From positions 122,923 through 186,922 of the forward strand of contig DATHMF010000085.1 of the NCBI GenBank assembly GCA_035487355.1: 64,000 nt of DNA, read 5' to 3'. The position numbers and the translations under genes were made by a program. Under the pieces are notes generated by a model. It had not been told where the DNA came from. It worked only from the letters and a program-made list of their open reading frames with translations, and ran no database searches. Source of the DNA: Terriglobales bacterium (GTDB taxonomy: Bacteria; Acidobacteriota; Terriglobia; Terriglobales; Acidobacteriaceae). Below, piece by piece: positions 42,623 to 51,153 of this stretch; position 1 is the stretch's first letter, and each line of letters starts with the position of its first letter.

Positions 42623-43183
42623 TCATGCGAATTCTCCTAAACTGCTGGTTCCGTTTCCGTTTGCCCGGCGCGCCCGTGCGGCCACGTTGCGCAACTTGCG
42701 CTGGATGGCATCGAGTGCGCGGTCAATCGCAGCATTGAATTCCTGGCCGTATTTCGCTTCGCGTCCTTCAGCGAGCATCGTGCGGGCATCCTGGGGTGAA
42801 CACCAGGTAGGTTCACGGAACGGCTGCTGGGGCCTTTCCAGGGAGCTCACTTCCATCAAATAAGCGTGCACCTGGAACTCTTCCGGCACGCGGCAGAATT
42901 GCTTCTTGGAGCCAAGATAAGTGTGGAAGATCTTTTCTGCGACCTGGCCCAGTGCACCCGCCTCTTCCCAGGCTTCACGCTCGGCGGATTTTCGCGCTCC
43001 CAGTTGGGGATCAATGCAGCCCTTGGGAAAGGTCCAGCGGCCACGATTGGTTCGCACCAATAAAAACTCAATGTCAGAATCAATTTGCCGGTAACAAACG
43101 GCCGCCACTTGAAAGGCGGTTTCAGTCGGATAAGACGGCAACAAGCGCCGACTCCCATTTGGATTAGTTTGTTTCTGTGCCAT
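42623..43183 (-). CDS. Nudix hydrolase
   Basis: A 186-residue Nudix protein. The Nudix box is readable as GCIDPQLGARKSAEREAWEE, then AGA. The core REAWEEAG is intact, but the first conserved Glu of the box is Leu here. The N-terminus has a Lys/Asn-rich tail and the C-terminus is basic and Gly/Asn-rich. The substrate is not predictable; members near diphosphoinositol-type hydrolases look similar. First gene of the minus-strand envelope run. Confidence 0.85.
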   Translation of the reverse strand: MAQKQTNPNGSRRLLPSYPTETAFQVAAVCYRQIDSDIEFLLVRTNRGRWTFPKGCIDPQLGARKSAEREAWEEAGALGQVAEKIFHTYLGSKKQFCRVPEEFQVHAYLMEVSSLERPQQPFREPTWCSPQDARTMLAEGREAKYGQEFNAAIDRALDAIQRKLRNVAARARRANGNGTSSLGEFA

Positions 43184-43455
43184 GCATTTTAGTCGCAGTC
43201 GCCTTAGCCTTCCGAATTTGGTGAGAAAAGGTCAAACCGAAACATGCACCTGAATCAGTGCAGATTCAGAGCCAACAGGAGCACGCAACCGCCCACAAGT
43301 CCCAGTATGGCCATAATCCCACCTACGCCTAAATGATGGCCGAAATGGTGTTAGAAACAGGTAAATAAGGGATTAAAACTTGGTAAATATTGCACCAGAA
43401 TCGGGGCAGCACCAGAACCAGGGCAGTTACGTAGCAGGACGGGTTACGTTGAAGA
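43184..43455. other. Intergenic gap with a possible decayed small membrane ORF
   Basis: On the minus strand a frame after TAA near 43350 codes HHFGHHLGVGGIMAILGLVG and further hydrophobic residues to a TGA near 43260. It has no start codon before the hydrophobic part except an internal ATG that leaves 16 codons. I take it as chance or decay. Confidence 0.25.
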
Positions 43456-43695
43456 TCAAGCCGCTTTGGGAATTTCCTGAACCGGGAATTTTTGAATGAC
43501 TGACAGGTGAGCAGCGACTTTTTGAAGCTCTTGCAACTCTGGAAACTCTTCCATCACCAGACGAAGCGTCGGCGGAGGGGTAGGAATAGAGATAAAGTGA
43601 TGCTGATTGAAGACACGATCCACCAGCTCTTCGAGTCGCTGGATGATGTTTGCAGAGTGCCAACTACGAAGTTGTTCGCCTGCTTGGGTCGGCAT
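43456..43695 (-). CDS. Hypothetical protein, 79 aa
   Basis: ATG at 43695 has GGAG nine bases upstream. The protein (MPTQAGEQLRSWHSANIIQR at the start) is mostly helical and ends with VIQKFPVQEIPKAA; Pro-rich SIPTPPPTLRLVMEEF lies in the middle. No family recognised, no signal peptide. The 43696-44002 gap holds only AT-rich sequence, including TATAAT at 43901-43906 without a good -35. Confidence 0.45.
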   Translation of the reverse strand: MPTQAGEQLRSWHSANIIQRLEELVDRVFNQHHFISIPTPPPTLRLVMEEFPELQELQKVAAHLSVIQKFPVQEIPKAA

Positions 43696-44002
43696 TTTAA
43701 GGGTCTCCAATACTGCTTGTGATTCTGTGGTGCAATTGGATGACCATTTTGGTGCAGTATTTTCAATAACCTAGCAGGCTGGAGCCTCTAGTGAGGACAT
43801 GAATTCTATTTGTGGGGAGAAGTTTTTACACTACCTAACAATTCTGCATCGCCGATTGCCCGACCGCACCTTCCCCCAAGCAAGAAGAGAGGTGCTGGCT
43901 TATAATCTTTTAATCTTCCCTGGGTGTTTTCAAAATTGATAGTATCAGAGCCACAGATCCTGAGGTACTGGAGTGAGGTTCGGATGTTGAGGTGTCGATA
44001 TT

Positions 44003-45217
44003 ATGGACAGACTAATTATTCAACAGACTGAAAAATCCGGAGAGCAGGTGCGTAGCGCCACGGCCGCAAAGATGGCCAGGAGCAAGACGAAAATCCCGGT
44101 TGCAGCCGTGGATGTAAGCGGCAATGAACTGAAATATGCCTCAGAGGCGATATCGAGTTCATGGATATCGTCTACCGGACCGTATATTACCCGCTTTGAG
44201 CAGGAGTTTGCGGATGCATGCGGCACGCGGACCGCAGTAGCGGTGGTGAATGGAACGATTGCGCTGCACCTTGCTTTACTGACCTTGGGCGTTCGCGAAG
44301 GAGATGAGGTGCTGGTTCCTTCCCTGACCTACGTTGCGACGGCCAACGCGGTGAGATATGTTGGCGCGACACCGGTATTCGTTGACGTAGATCCCAACAC
44401 ATGGTGTATTGATCCAAATCTGTTGGAACCAGCAATTACTAACCGGACCAAGGGAATAATACCCGTTCATCTCTATGGTCATCCCGCCGACATGGACGCC
44501 ATCAATCATATTGCGGCCATACATGGTCTTTGGGTCCTGGAGGATGCTGCGGAAGCCCATTTTGCCTCCTACAAATCCCGCACAGTTGGCAGCCTGGCAC
44601 GCATGGCGACATTTTCTTTTTACGGCAACAAGCTTATTACCTGTGGAGAAGGGGGCGCGATCACCCTCAATGATCCAGCCCTGGAGCTGCGCATGCGCAG
44701 CTTGCGTGGACAAGGGATGGACCCGCAGCGGCGATATTACTTTCCGATCACTGGTTATAATTTCCGCATAACGAATGTAGCGGCAGCCATATTGTGCGGA
44801 CAGATGGAGCGTCGCGAAAGCATTGTCGCCCGCCGTTTGCACATTTTTCAAAGATACCGGCAGCTGCTGGCGGGTATTCCTGGCATCTGTTTTCAGCCCG
44901 TGGCTGATTGGGCGAACCCGGCGCCGTGGCTGTTCTGCATTACCGTGAACGAAATCGAATATGGACGTTCCCGTGACGAGCTGGCAGCCTTGCTTATGAC
45001 GGAAAAAATTGATACGCGGCCTTTCTTCTTCCCCTTGCACAAACTTCCACCATTCCACAAGGAGTCATGCCAGCGGGGTGACTACCTGCCTGTGACGGAG
45101 AGACTTGGCGCGAGCGGGATAAATTTGCCGACCTATAATGAACTGGGTGACAGTGATCTGGAGCGCATTGCTGAGGTCATTCGCAATGGCCGAAGAGGGG
45201 GAGTCACTGGACCTTAA
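44003..45217 (+). CDS. DegT/DnrJ/EryC1/StrS-family sugar aminotransferase
   Basis: A 404-residue PLP enzyme that aminates nucleotide keto-sugars. After a 30-residue N-terminal extension it shows SSTGPYITRFEQEFADACG, AVVNGTIALHLALLTLGVREGDEV, VLEDAAEAHFASY and the Schiff-base region SFYGNKLITCGEGGA with Lys210. Similar to PglE/perosamine-synthase-like enzymes. It overlaps the downstream GNAT gene, which suggests that the amino sugar is then N-acetylated for a surface glycan. Confidence 0.9.
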   Translation: MDRLIIQQTEKSGEQVRSATAAKMARSKTKIPVAAVDVSGNELKYASEAISSSWISSTGPYITRFEQEFADACGTRTAVAVVNGTIALHLALLTLGVREGDEVLVPSLTYVATANAVRYVGATPVFVDVDPNTWCIDPNLLEPAITNRTKGIIPVHLYGHPADMDAINHIAAIHGLWVLEDAAEAHFASYKSRTVGSLARMATFSFYGNKLITCGEGGAITLNDPALELRMRSLRGQGMDPQRRYYFPITGYNFRITNVAAAILCGQMERRESIVARRLHIFQRYRQLLAGIPGICFQPVADWANPAPWLFCITVNEIEYGRSRDELAALLMTEKIDTRPFFFPLHKLPPFHKESCQRGDYLPVTERLGASGINLPTYNELGDSDLERIAEVIRNGRRGGVTGP

Positions 45218-45668
45218 TTCCCTGGAATTTCGCAGATTGTCGCCTGATTTGGAAAATAGCCTTGCGAAATTTTTTGATGTGCTCCGGACGACCGGAGACA
45301 CCGAGCATTTTCATCCGCATCCCTTCACGGCAGAAGAGGCGAAGATACGATGTTCATATCAGGGAGAGGATCTCTATTATGTCGCGGTCGCAGAGGGCGC
45401 GGTACAAGCCTATGGGATGTTACGCGGCTGGGATGAAGGCTATGAAGTGCCAAGTCTCGGGATTGCGGTACATCCTCGGGCGCGTGGGATGAAGATAGGG
45501 AGCGCCATGATGCATTTCCTCCATAACGCCGCTCGACAACACGGAGCCAAGCGCGTCCGGTTGAAGGTTTACAAAGAGAACGTGGTTGCATATCGCATGT
45601 ATGAAAAACTTGGTTACCGTTTTGAAGAGCAACTAGGAGAACAGTTGGTGGGTTTTATCGAGATCTAG
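45186..45668 (+). CDS. GNAT N-acetyltransferase
   Basis: A 160-residue GNAT protein: LGIAVHPRARGMKIGSAMMH is motif A with the pyrophosphate-binding R-x-x-G-x-K/G-x-G, and VRLKVYKENVVAYRMYEKLGY is motif B. ATG at 45186 has GAGG upstream and overlaps the aminotransferase by 32 bases. The pairing suggests acetylation of a nucleotide-activated amino sugar, but GNAT substrates cannot be read from sequence. Confidence 0.85.
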   Translation: MAEEGESLDLNSLEFRRLSPDLENSLAKFFDVLRTTGDTEHFHPHPFTAEEAKIRCSYQGEDLYYVAVAEGAVQAYGMLRGWDEGYEVPSLGIAVHPRARGMKIGSAMMHFLHNAARQHGAKRVRLKVYKENVVAYRMYEKLGYRFEEQLGEQLVGFIEI

Positions 45669-45758
45669 ATCATAAGCACAGGCGCAATGTAAGAACGGAG
45701 CAGGCCAAAGATTACGATTGCAATCCCAAATTTCGCTGAAACAGCCCCAAAACTGCGC

Positions 45759-47060
45759 TTACGAAAGACTGAACATATCTGCAATCAGTTCGGCACAGCG
45801 ATGTAATACCGACATATCAGCTTCTGTTCCCATCCAGCTCAAGGTTTGACTTACCCGATCGGAGAGCTGCAGCAAAGGGGCCTGCCGCTGAATCTCAGGA
45901 AAAAAATCAAGCATCTGTTCTACATAGTTCTGGACTGAGTATTGCGCCGCCAATTTCGCTGCACGGCCGCCGATCTGACTACGCAGCGACTCATTAGAAA
46001 CCAGTTCTGTAAGTTTTCGTATAAATGCGTCTGTGTCGCCGGCGGGGATCTTGACAATGACATCATCGGGAAATTCGGAATAACAACCGGTGTCATAGGC
46101 CATAATGGGCTTACCGAAAGGTAACTGCTGCATCAGGGAAGCGGACGCTCCTTCCATCGCAGGCAATCTCAGAGTGATGAAAAGATCGGCCCGGGCAAGA
46201 TATTCGTGCAGCACGGCGTCAGGCTGGTATCCCATAAGTTTCACCGTTTCCTGAAGCCCGCACTGGGAAATCTTGTTCTTGAGGCCGCGGACGTATTCGT
46301 CTCCTTCGTTGTAAGAGCCAATGATCACATATTCCACTGACTGCGCCAGCCGGGGGTGACTGGCGAGAGCATCAATTACGATTTCAGAATGTTTATTCCG
46401 GTTCACCACGCCTACTGTCAGCAGGAGCAACTTGTTCTTCGATTGATTTCCCGGAAGTGAGCTGGCGAGTTCGATGTTCCTGTCGTAACAGGGCAAGAAT
46501 AAGGCTTTGACTGGGCCAATCCATCGTTGTCGAATCAATTCGGCGTGCCCCGGCGAGTGAACAACGATTCCGGAAGCATTTGCTATTGCGCGTTCGTACA
46601 GCGGGAAACGGGTCACCTCATTTGTTCCCAAAGCGGGAGCACTGGGATCAAGGCTTTTTGCAAACTCTTGTCCTTCGACGCCGTAGAACAGCGACATTTC
46701 GCTGATGTATTTTTCGGGGTCCTTCATTTTCGATAAATACAGGCTGGCATAAAAATGGTGGAGCACGCGATCGTGCAGAATAATCAGACCGCTGTGTTGC
46801 TGCAAGACTGTGTGGAGCGAATCATGGTAAGGCAAATAATCGCCCATGTTGTAGACAACAAGGTCATATCGCTGTAGTTTTTCGTGAAGATGCTGCTCGG
46901 GCTCATAATGTACTGTCCGTATCTGAGCAGGCAGCAAGTCCGTGTTCTCGCTGATCCAAAGGTCGAGTTCACAGTGTGAAGCCAAAACGTTGCAGACATT
47001 CTGGCTAAACTCCGCGATGGCACTTTTTGTTGAATAGGGCGTAAACCAGGCAATTCTCAT
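45759..47060 (-). CDS. GT4-like glycosyltransferase with GT-B fold, 433 aa
   Basis: Two Rossmann-type halves: N-terminal MRIAWFTPYSTKSAIAEFSQ, and C-terminal LLTVGVVNRNKHSEIVIDAL, GYQPDAVLHEYLARADLFITLR and ASASLMQQLPFGKPIMAYDT with the E/D-x7-E-like donor region replaced by MEGASASLMQQ. An approximately 45-residue C-terminal tail follows. It shares the ATGA overlap with the preceding GT gene and ends the minus-strand glycan operon, convergent with the GNAT gene. Confidence 0.85.
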   Translation of the reverse strand: MRIAWFTPYSTKSAIAEFSQNVCNVLASHCELDLWISENTDLLPAQIRTVHYEPEQHLHEKLQRYDLVVYNMGDYLPYHDSLHTVLQQHSGLIILHDRVLHHFYASLYLSKMKDPEKYISEMSLFYGVEGQEFAKSLDPSAPALGTNEVTRFPLYERAIANASGIVVHSPGHAELIRQRWIGPVKALFLPCYDRNIELASSLPGNQSKNKLLLLTVGVVNRNKHSEIVIDALASHPRLAQSVEYVIIGSYNEGDEYVRGLKNKISQCGLQETVKLMGYQPDAVLHEYLARADLFITLRLPAMEGASASLMQQLPFGKPIMAYDTGCYSEFPDDVIVKIPAGDTDAFIRKLTELVSNESLRSQIGGRAAKLAAQYSVQNYVEQMLDFFPEIQRQAPLLQLSDRVSQTLSWMGTEADMSVLHRCAELIADMFSLS

Positions 47061-48091
47061 GACGTAAGGCTTTCAATAACCTGTTCCCAGGAAATTCTCA
47101 TCGAGCATAGCTTTTCCCGTCCCGCAGCTCCCATTCGAAATGCCAGAGTGCGATCGGCAAACAGGCGGTCCATGACAGCAGCTAATTCACATGGTTGGGG
47201 AGGCACAACATATCCATTGAGGCCGTCTTCTACAATCTCTAATGTTCCCCCAGAATCAGAAAAGGTGATGATCGGTTTGGAAGAATGGAAACTCTCAAGG
47301 CTTACATAACCGTAATCTTCGTCATAAGGTAAATAAGTTGTTGCAAGTGCGTTTGTGAACCATTGCGCCTTCTCCTCCTGGGAAATCCTGCCCAGGATAG
47401 ACACTCTATCCTCGACGCCGGCGTCGCTGATGGCGTTATGAAGCAACTTCATTTCCTCGGCATTATCCGGGGCCCCGGCAATGACGAGCCGCACCTTGGT
47501 GCGTGTATAGCGCAGCGCTTCTACCGCCATACACTGACGTTTGCTGCGCGATATTCTGCTGGGATAAAAAATGTAGTCTCCGAATTCGCCGGCCTGAAAC
47601 AGATGAGAGTCCATAAGGGGCGGATACAGGACTTCACTCTCCAATCCGTTAAATTTTCTTAGCCGGCCGGAAACAGTTTTGGAAATGGTATAAATCTTGC
47701 GAGCGCGACCGAGCGTCTCCGTATCGGTTTTTGCGATTACTCTCTGCAGGGATACTCCATCAGGGCTCTCGGGAATCGACTGGTAGGGAGTGTCCCAGAG
47801 GTCGTAGGCCTGCCGGAACTGATGCAGAAGCCAGAGCACTTTGTTTTCGTGCGGGATGTAGTAGGCAGGAAATTTCAGCGCAATTACGCGGTCCACATTG
47901 ATCAAACGCATGCACTTGGCGGCCAGCATATGGTCCAGAATGGCACTGGTCGGATACCATTTGAACGGCATTTTCAGTACCTCGGCAGAATAGCCGAACT
48001 CTATGAGCTTATTGCGGAGTGAATCCGCAAGAAATTCAGCGCCGCCGTATATAAACGGTACCTGGGTTGTAACGATCGCGATTTTTGTCAC
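47057..48091 (-). CDS. GT4-like glycosyltransferase, paralogue A
   Basis: A 344-residue GT-B protein. GTG at 48091 is chosen because it overlaps the previous stop as GTGA and gives an N-terminus (TKIAIVTTQVPFIYGGAEF) that aligns with the sister gene upstream; a GTG at 48121 also exists. The donor domain has IFYPSRISRSKRQCMAVEAL, VSILGRISQEEKAQWF, ATTYLPYDEDYGYVSLESF and SDSGGTLEIVEDGLNGYVV. It is clearly duplicated from, or to, the neighbouring gene at 48088-49125. Confidence 0.88.
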   Translation of the reverse strand: MTKIAIVTTQVPFIYGGAEFLADSLRNKLIEFGYSAEVLKMPFKWYPTSAILDHMLAAKCMRLINVDRVIALKFPAYYIPHENKVLWLLHQFRQAYDLWDTPYQSIPESPDGVSLQRVIAKTDTETLGRARKIYTISKTVSGRLRKFNGLESEVLYPPLMDSHLFQAGEFGDYIFYPSRISRSKRQCMAVEALRYTRTKVRLVIAGAPDNAEEMKLLHNAISDAGVEDRVSILGRISQEEKAQWFTNALATTYLPYDEDYGYVSLESFHSSKPIITFSDSGGTLEIVEDGLNGYVVPPQPCELAAVMDRLFADRTLAFRMGAAGREKLCSMRISWEQVIESLTS

Positions 48092-49125
48092 TGGGTGAAA
48101 CTCTTCACAACGTGATCCCACGAGATGTTCAATTGCCGAATCTTCTCCGGGCCGGTGCGCCCCATCCGTGCCGCTTGGGTGGGATCAAGCCTTAGACGAT
48201 CAAATGCCTCGGCCAATGCTTTCGGTTCCGGTGGAACAACAAATCCATTCACTCCGTCTTCGACGATCTCCAGGGTGCCGCCCGAATCTGAACAAGTAAT
48301 GACCGGCTTCTCAGAATGAAAGCTTTCTAAACTGACGTACCCATACGAGTCTTCCTGAAATGGTATGTACACGCAACCCAAACATTTTGAGAAAAGATCG
48401 GCTTTCTCATCTTCCGAGATCCATCGCCCGAGGAGTTGCACGCGTTCACTTAATTGATTTTCTTGGATCGTTCTTTCTACAAATTCCAGTTGTTCAGGGG
48501 CATCAGGATTGCCGGCAACCACAAGGCGCACGTCAGATTTGACGTATTTCATTGCTTCAATAGCCAGATCCTGGCGTTTATGTTTTGTGATTCTGCTTGG
48601 ATAGAAAATATAGTCAGTGGAGTTACCGGGATGAAAACGGCGCCAATCCAGGAGCGGCGGATACAAAACCTCTGAATCCAAGTCGTTATGGTCTTTCAGC
48701 CGCTGGGAAACGATTTTGGAATTGGTAAAGATTTTCTTGGCTTCCCGCAACGAAATGTTATCGGCATCTATAAACGCTTGCCTTGTCCGAAGACCTTCCT
48801 CGGTGTTAGGAATGTCCTGGTATGCGGTTCCCCAAAGATCATAAGCGCCGCGATGATGGTGAATAAACCATGCAATCTTATTGGGATGGCGGAGCAGATA
48901 ACTCGGCGTCCGGATTGTAATCAGCAGGTCCGATTCTTCCGAGAGATCAAACAACCTGACGGCAAGCATCTGGTCCAGCATATCGTTCCAGCGGGAGACA
49001 AACGGAATCCTCACAATATCAACCGTGTGGCCGCGTTCAGCAAGCACGCTGACAAGATCGGTCGCTATCATCCTTCCGCCGCCTTCAATGAAAGGAACGA
49101 TCGTAGTAGCAATTAATATTTTCAA
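48088..49125 (-). CDS. GT4-like glycosyltransferase, paralogue B
   Basis: A 345-residue GT-B protein, TTG start 13 bases after the methyltransferase stop. It matches paralogue A motif by motif: IFYPSRITKHKRQDLAIEAM, VQLLGRWISEDEKADLF, GCVYIPFQEDSYGYVSLESF, SDSGGTLEIVEDGVNGFVV. GT4 enzymes use nucleotide sugars in the cytosol to extend lipid-linked glycans. The two paralogues probably add successive or related sugars. Confidence 0.88.
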   Translation of the reverse strand: MKILIATTIVPFIEGGGRMIATDLVSVLAERGHTVDIVRIPFVSRWNDMLDQMLAVRLFDLSEESDLLITIRTPSYLLRHPNKIAWFIHHHRGAYDLWGTAYQDIPNTEEGLRTRQAFIDADNISLREAKKIFTNSKIVSQRLKDHNDLDSEVLYPPLLDWRRFHPGNSTDYIFYPSRITKHKRQDLAIEAMKYVKSDVRLVVAGNPDAPEQLEFVERTIQENQLSERVQLLGRWISEDEKADLFSKCLGCVYIPFQEDSYGYVSLESFHSEKPVITCSDSGGTLEIVEDGVNGFVVPPEPKALAEAFDRLRLDPTQAARMGRTGPEKIRQLNISWDHVVKSFTQ

Positions 49126-49138
49126 AATTGCAGCCCCG

Positions 49139-50845
49139 TTACTCGCCTTGCTTTAATGCGATTGCAATTCCATTACCCAGCTCCCGAAAATCCCAACACA
49201 CGAAGCGTGGATCTGACATGACTTCCTGCGCCCATATTTTATAGAGGAACTCCGATCCAGGATAGGAGATGTCATCCAGCAATACAAATCCACCGACCGC
49301 GAGATGCGGCAACACATCGCGCAGGTCCTGCCTTCCTCCTTCAGCGGTATGATCACCATCAACAGTGATTAGATCGAACGCATCGGGATTCTCACAAAAA
49401 TATCTTGGAACCGTCTCGTGACTGTTACCGCTGATCAGCGTCACCGGGCCTCGATGCCGTACCTTCTTGAGTTGCTGCCGGACCAGCTTCGGGCCTGGAT
49501 TGGAGAGGCCGGCGTAACCTTCCACCCACATGTCGAACCCCACCAACTCGGCCTCAGGGCAGAGCGCGCCGACCATGCACATACTGCGGCCATGAAATAC
49601 TCCGATTTCCAGGTAGCGTTTCGGTCGAAGCAGAGTTGCCAGTGCGACCAGGGCCGTCGTGAGATCTGCGTAACGCCAGCCGTCTCCATAACGGGTCTGC
49701 CCCGTTTGGTAATACTTCAAAAGATACTGCATCACCGCATCTTGATCGAGTTTCTTCAGAATGCTGATGACCTGCTTGCGGCTTTCAGGTCCCAATGCGT
49801 ACTGCCCTACGGTGCTGGGTCCTAAGATCGTGGGCCGAAGCCAGTTACCTTTTTCCTGGAACTCCCGGTCGAGGCAGGCGACCGACGATGATGGGCCGAG
49901 GAAGCGATGGTCCTCTTTGGTTACTTGCCCATGAATTCCGAGGACATTTCCCACAGTGTCTATAGTGGTGCCCACAGCGTCCATTGCAGAACGGCTTCTG
50001 GCCAGCTCCTTTTCCATCTCGAAAACAAGTTTTTGCAATTGCTCCTGCACTCGCCCAGCTTCCAGCAGTTGTTTCTGCAACCCCTCTTGTTTTTGTCCGG
50101 CTTCCAGGAACTGTTTTTGCAGCCGTTCCAGCTTGCCTTCTTTCTCCAAGTTCATGTCCACAACAAGCTTTTGCAATTGCTCCTGTCCGCGCCCGGCTTC
50201 CTGTAGTTGTTTCTGCAACCCCTCTTGTTTTTGCCCGGCTTCCAGGAACCGTTTTTGCAGCTGTTCCAGCTTGGCTTCTTTATCCAAGTTCAATTGCTCG
50301 TGTACGCGCCCAGCTTCCTGTAGCTGTTTCCGCAATCCTTCTTGTTTTTGTCCGGCCTCCAGGAATTGTTTTTGCAGCCGTTCCAGCTTGGCTTCTTTCT
50401 CCAAGTTCAGGTCCACGACAAGCTTTTGTAATTGTTCCTGTCTTCGTTCCAAGGCTTGAGATTGCGCTCTCACTTGAGCGACTTGCTGCTCGATGGAATG
50501 CAACGATTGCTTTAATGAGATAAGAGCATCTTTAATAAAACTGAAGATTCTGGCAGCCGAGGCGTTGAATGTAAGTTGACGCAGGAAAAACGGTAAAAGT
50601 AATCGGCGTAAGACGCGCTTCGTAAGAACGAAGAGTGGTCCAATGATAGGGCGGCGGCTTGTGAGCGGAACGTTATATATATCGTAGCTGCCGTGCAGAG
50701 CCACCAGGTCGTCAATGGGAAAATAATTCCGGACGGCGGTCTGAGCCTCTACCTGTGTCGGCGTGGTTGCCCGGTTGGCAGGCATCTTCATGTTTGACTG
50801 CATGCGTTTGAGCAACTTTTCGCGCTCGGAAAGTTCTTGGTTCAT
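49139..50845 (-). CDS. Coiled-coil class I SAM methyltransferase (Methyltransf_24/CmcI-like) of the glycan cluster
   Basis: A 568-residue protein. Residues about 60-110 hold a basic, hydrophobic segment that may touch the membrane. About 115-275 is a long coiled coil built from near-identical units with LERLQKQFLEAGQKQEGLQK three times and a divergent fourth. The C-terminal 200 residues are a methyltransferase domain: RPKRYLEIGVFHGRSMCMVG (motif I), AELVGFDMWVEGY, FDLITVDGDHTAEGGRQDL and GGFVLLDDISYPG. Such CmcI-type domains often methylate sugars. The ATG at 50845 lacks a clear ribosome site. First gene of the minus-strand operon with three glycosyltransferases. Confidence 0.85.
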   Translation of the reverse strand: MNQELSEREKLLKRMQSNMKMPANRATTPTQVEAQTAVRNYFPIDDLVALHGSYDIYNVPLTSRRPIIGPLFVLTKRVLRRLLLPFFLRQLTFNASAARIFSFIKDALISLKQSLHSIEQQVAQVRAQSQALERRQEQLQKLVVDLNLEKEAKLERLQKQFLEAGQKQEGLRKQLQEAGRVHEQLNLDKEAKLEQLQKRFLEAGQKQEGLQKQLQEAGRGQEQLQKLVVDMNLEKEGKLERLQKQFLEAGQKQEGLQKQLLEAGRVQEQLQKLVFEMEKELARSRSAMDAVGTTIDTVGNVLGIHGQVTKEDHRFLGPSSSVACLDREFQEKGNWLRPTILGPSTVGQYALGPESRKQVISILKKLDQDAVMQYLLKYYQTGQTRYGDGWRYADLTTALVALATLLRPKRYLEIGVFHGRSMCMVGALCPEAELVGFDMWVEGYAGLSNPGPKLVRQQLKKVRHRGPVTLISGNSHETVPRYFCENPDAFDLITVDGDHTAEGGRQDLRDVLPHLAVGGFVLLDDISYPGSEFLYKIWAQEVMSDPRFVCWDFRELGNGIAIALKQGE

Positions 50846-50965
50846 GTTGTTATTAAATGTAAGTTTATCAATTGTAAGACATCTCGATTCCCATTGCGGT
50901 GCAGGCAAATCGATTTAGCGCAGGTTTATATGGGCCCACAGTGACGCTATAGAAGAGTCGCTAAA

Positions 50966-50994
50966 TTGCAAAAGTCCGGACCGTCAATTAAACT
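50966..50994 (+). promoter_or_regulatory. Likely tRNA-Leu promoter
   Basis: TTGCAA (50966-50971) and TAAACT (50989-50994) are separated by 17 bases, with an AT-rich region after them. A start near 51001 would leave a short 5' leader on the tRNA. Confidence 0.35.
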
Positions 50995-51021
50995 TAATTT
51001 TTTGCGATTTACAACGACGAC

Positions 51022-51108
51022 GCCGGGATGGCGGAACTGGCAGACGCAGCGGACTCAAAATCCGCCGGCCTTCGGGCCATGGGGGTTCAAGTCCCTTTCC
51101 CGGCACCA
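51022..51108 (+). tRNA. tRNA-Leu (anticodon CAA)
   Basis: Folded by eye: acceptor GCCGGGA pairs with TCCCGGC, the encoded CCA is present, the anticodon stem GCGGA/TCCGC encloses CTCAAAA giving anticodon CAA, there is a class II variable arm (GGCCTTCGGGCC region), and the T-loop is GGGTTCAAGTCCC. It reads UUG codons, which are also used as start codons in several genes here. Confidence 0.95.
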
Positions 51109-51153
51109 AATTTTCGTATGTTTCAGCTCCATGCTCAGTGGGAGTGATCGAGA

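Noticed and set aside
43255..43350. Small hydrophobic His-rich frame on minus
   Set aside because: It has no usable start codon before the conserved-looking part.
49956..50523. Plus-strand Cys/Ser-rich and Val/Pro-rich repeated frames
   Set aside because: They mirror the coiled-coil repeats of the minus-strand methyltransferase and are not separate proteins.
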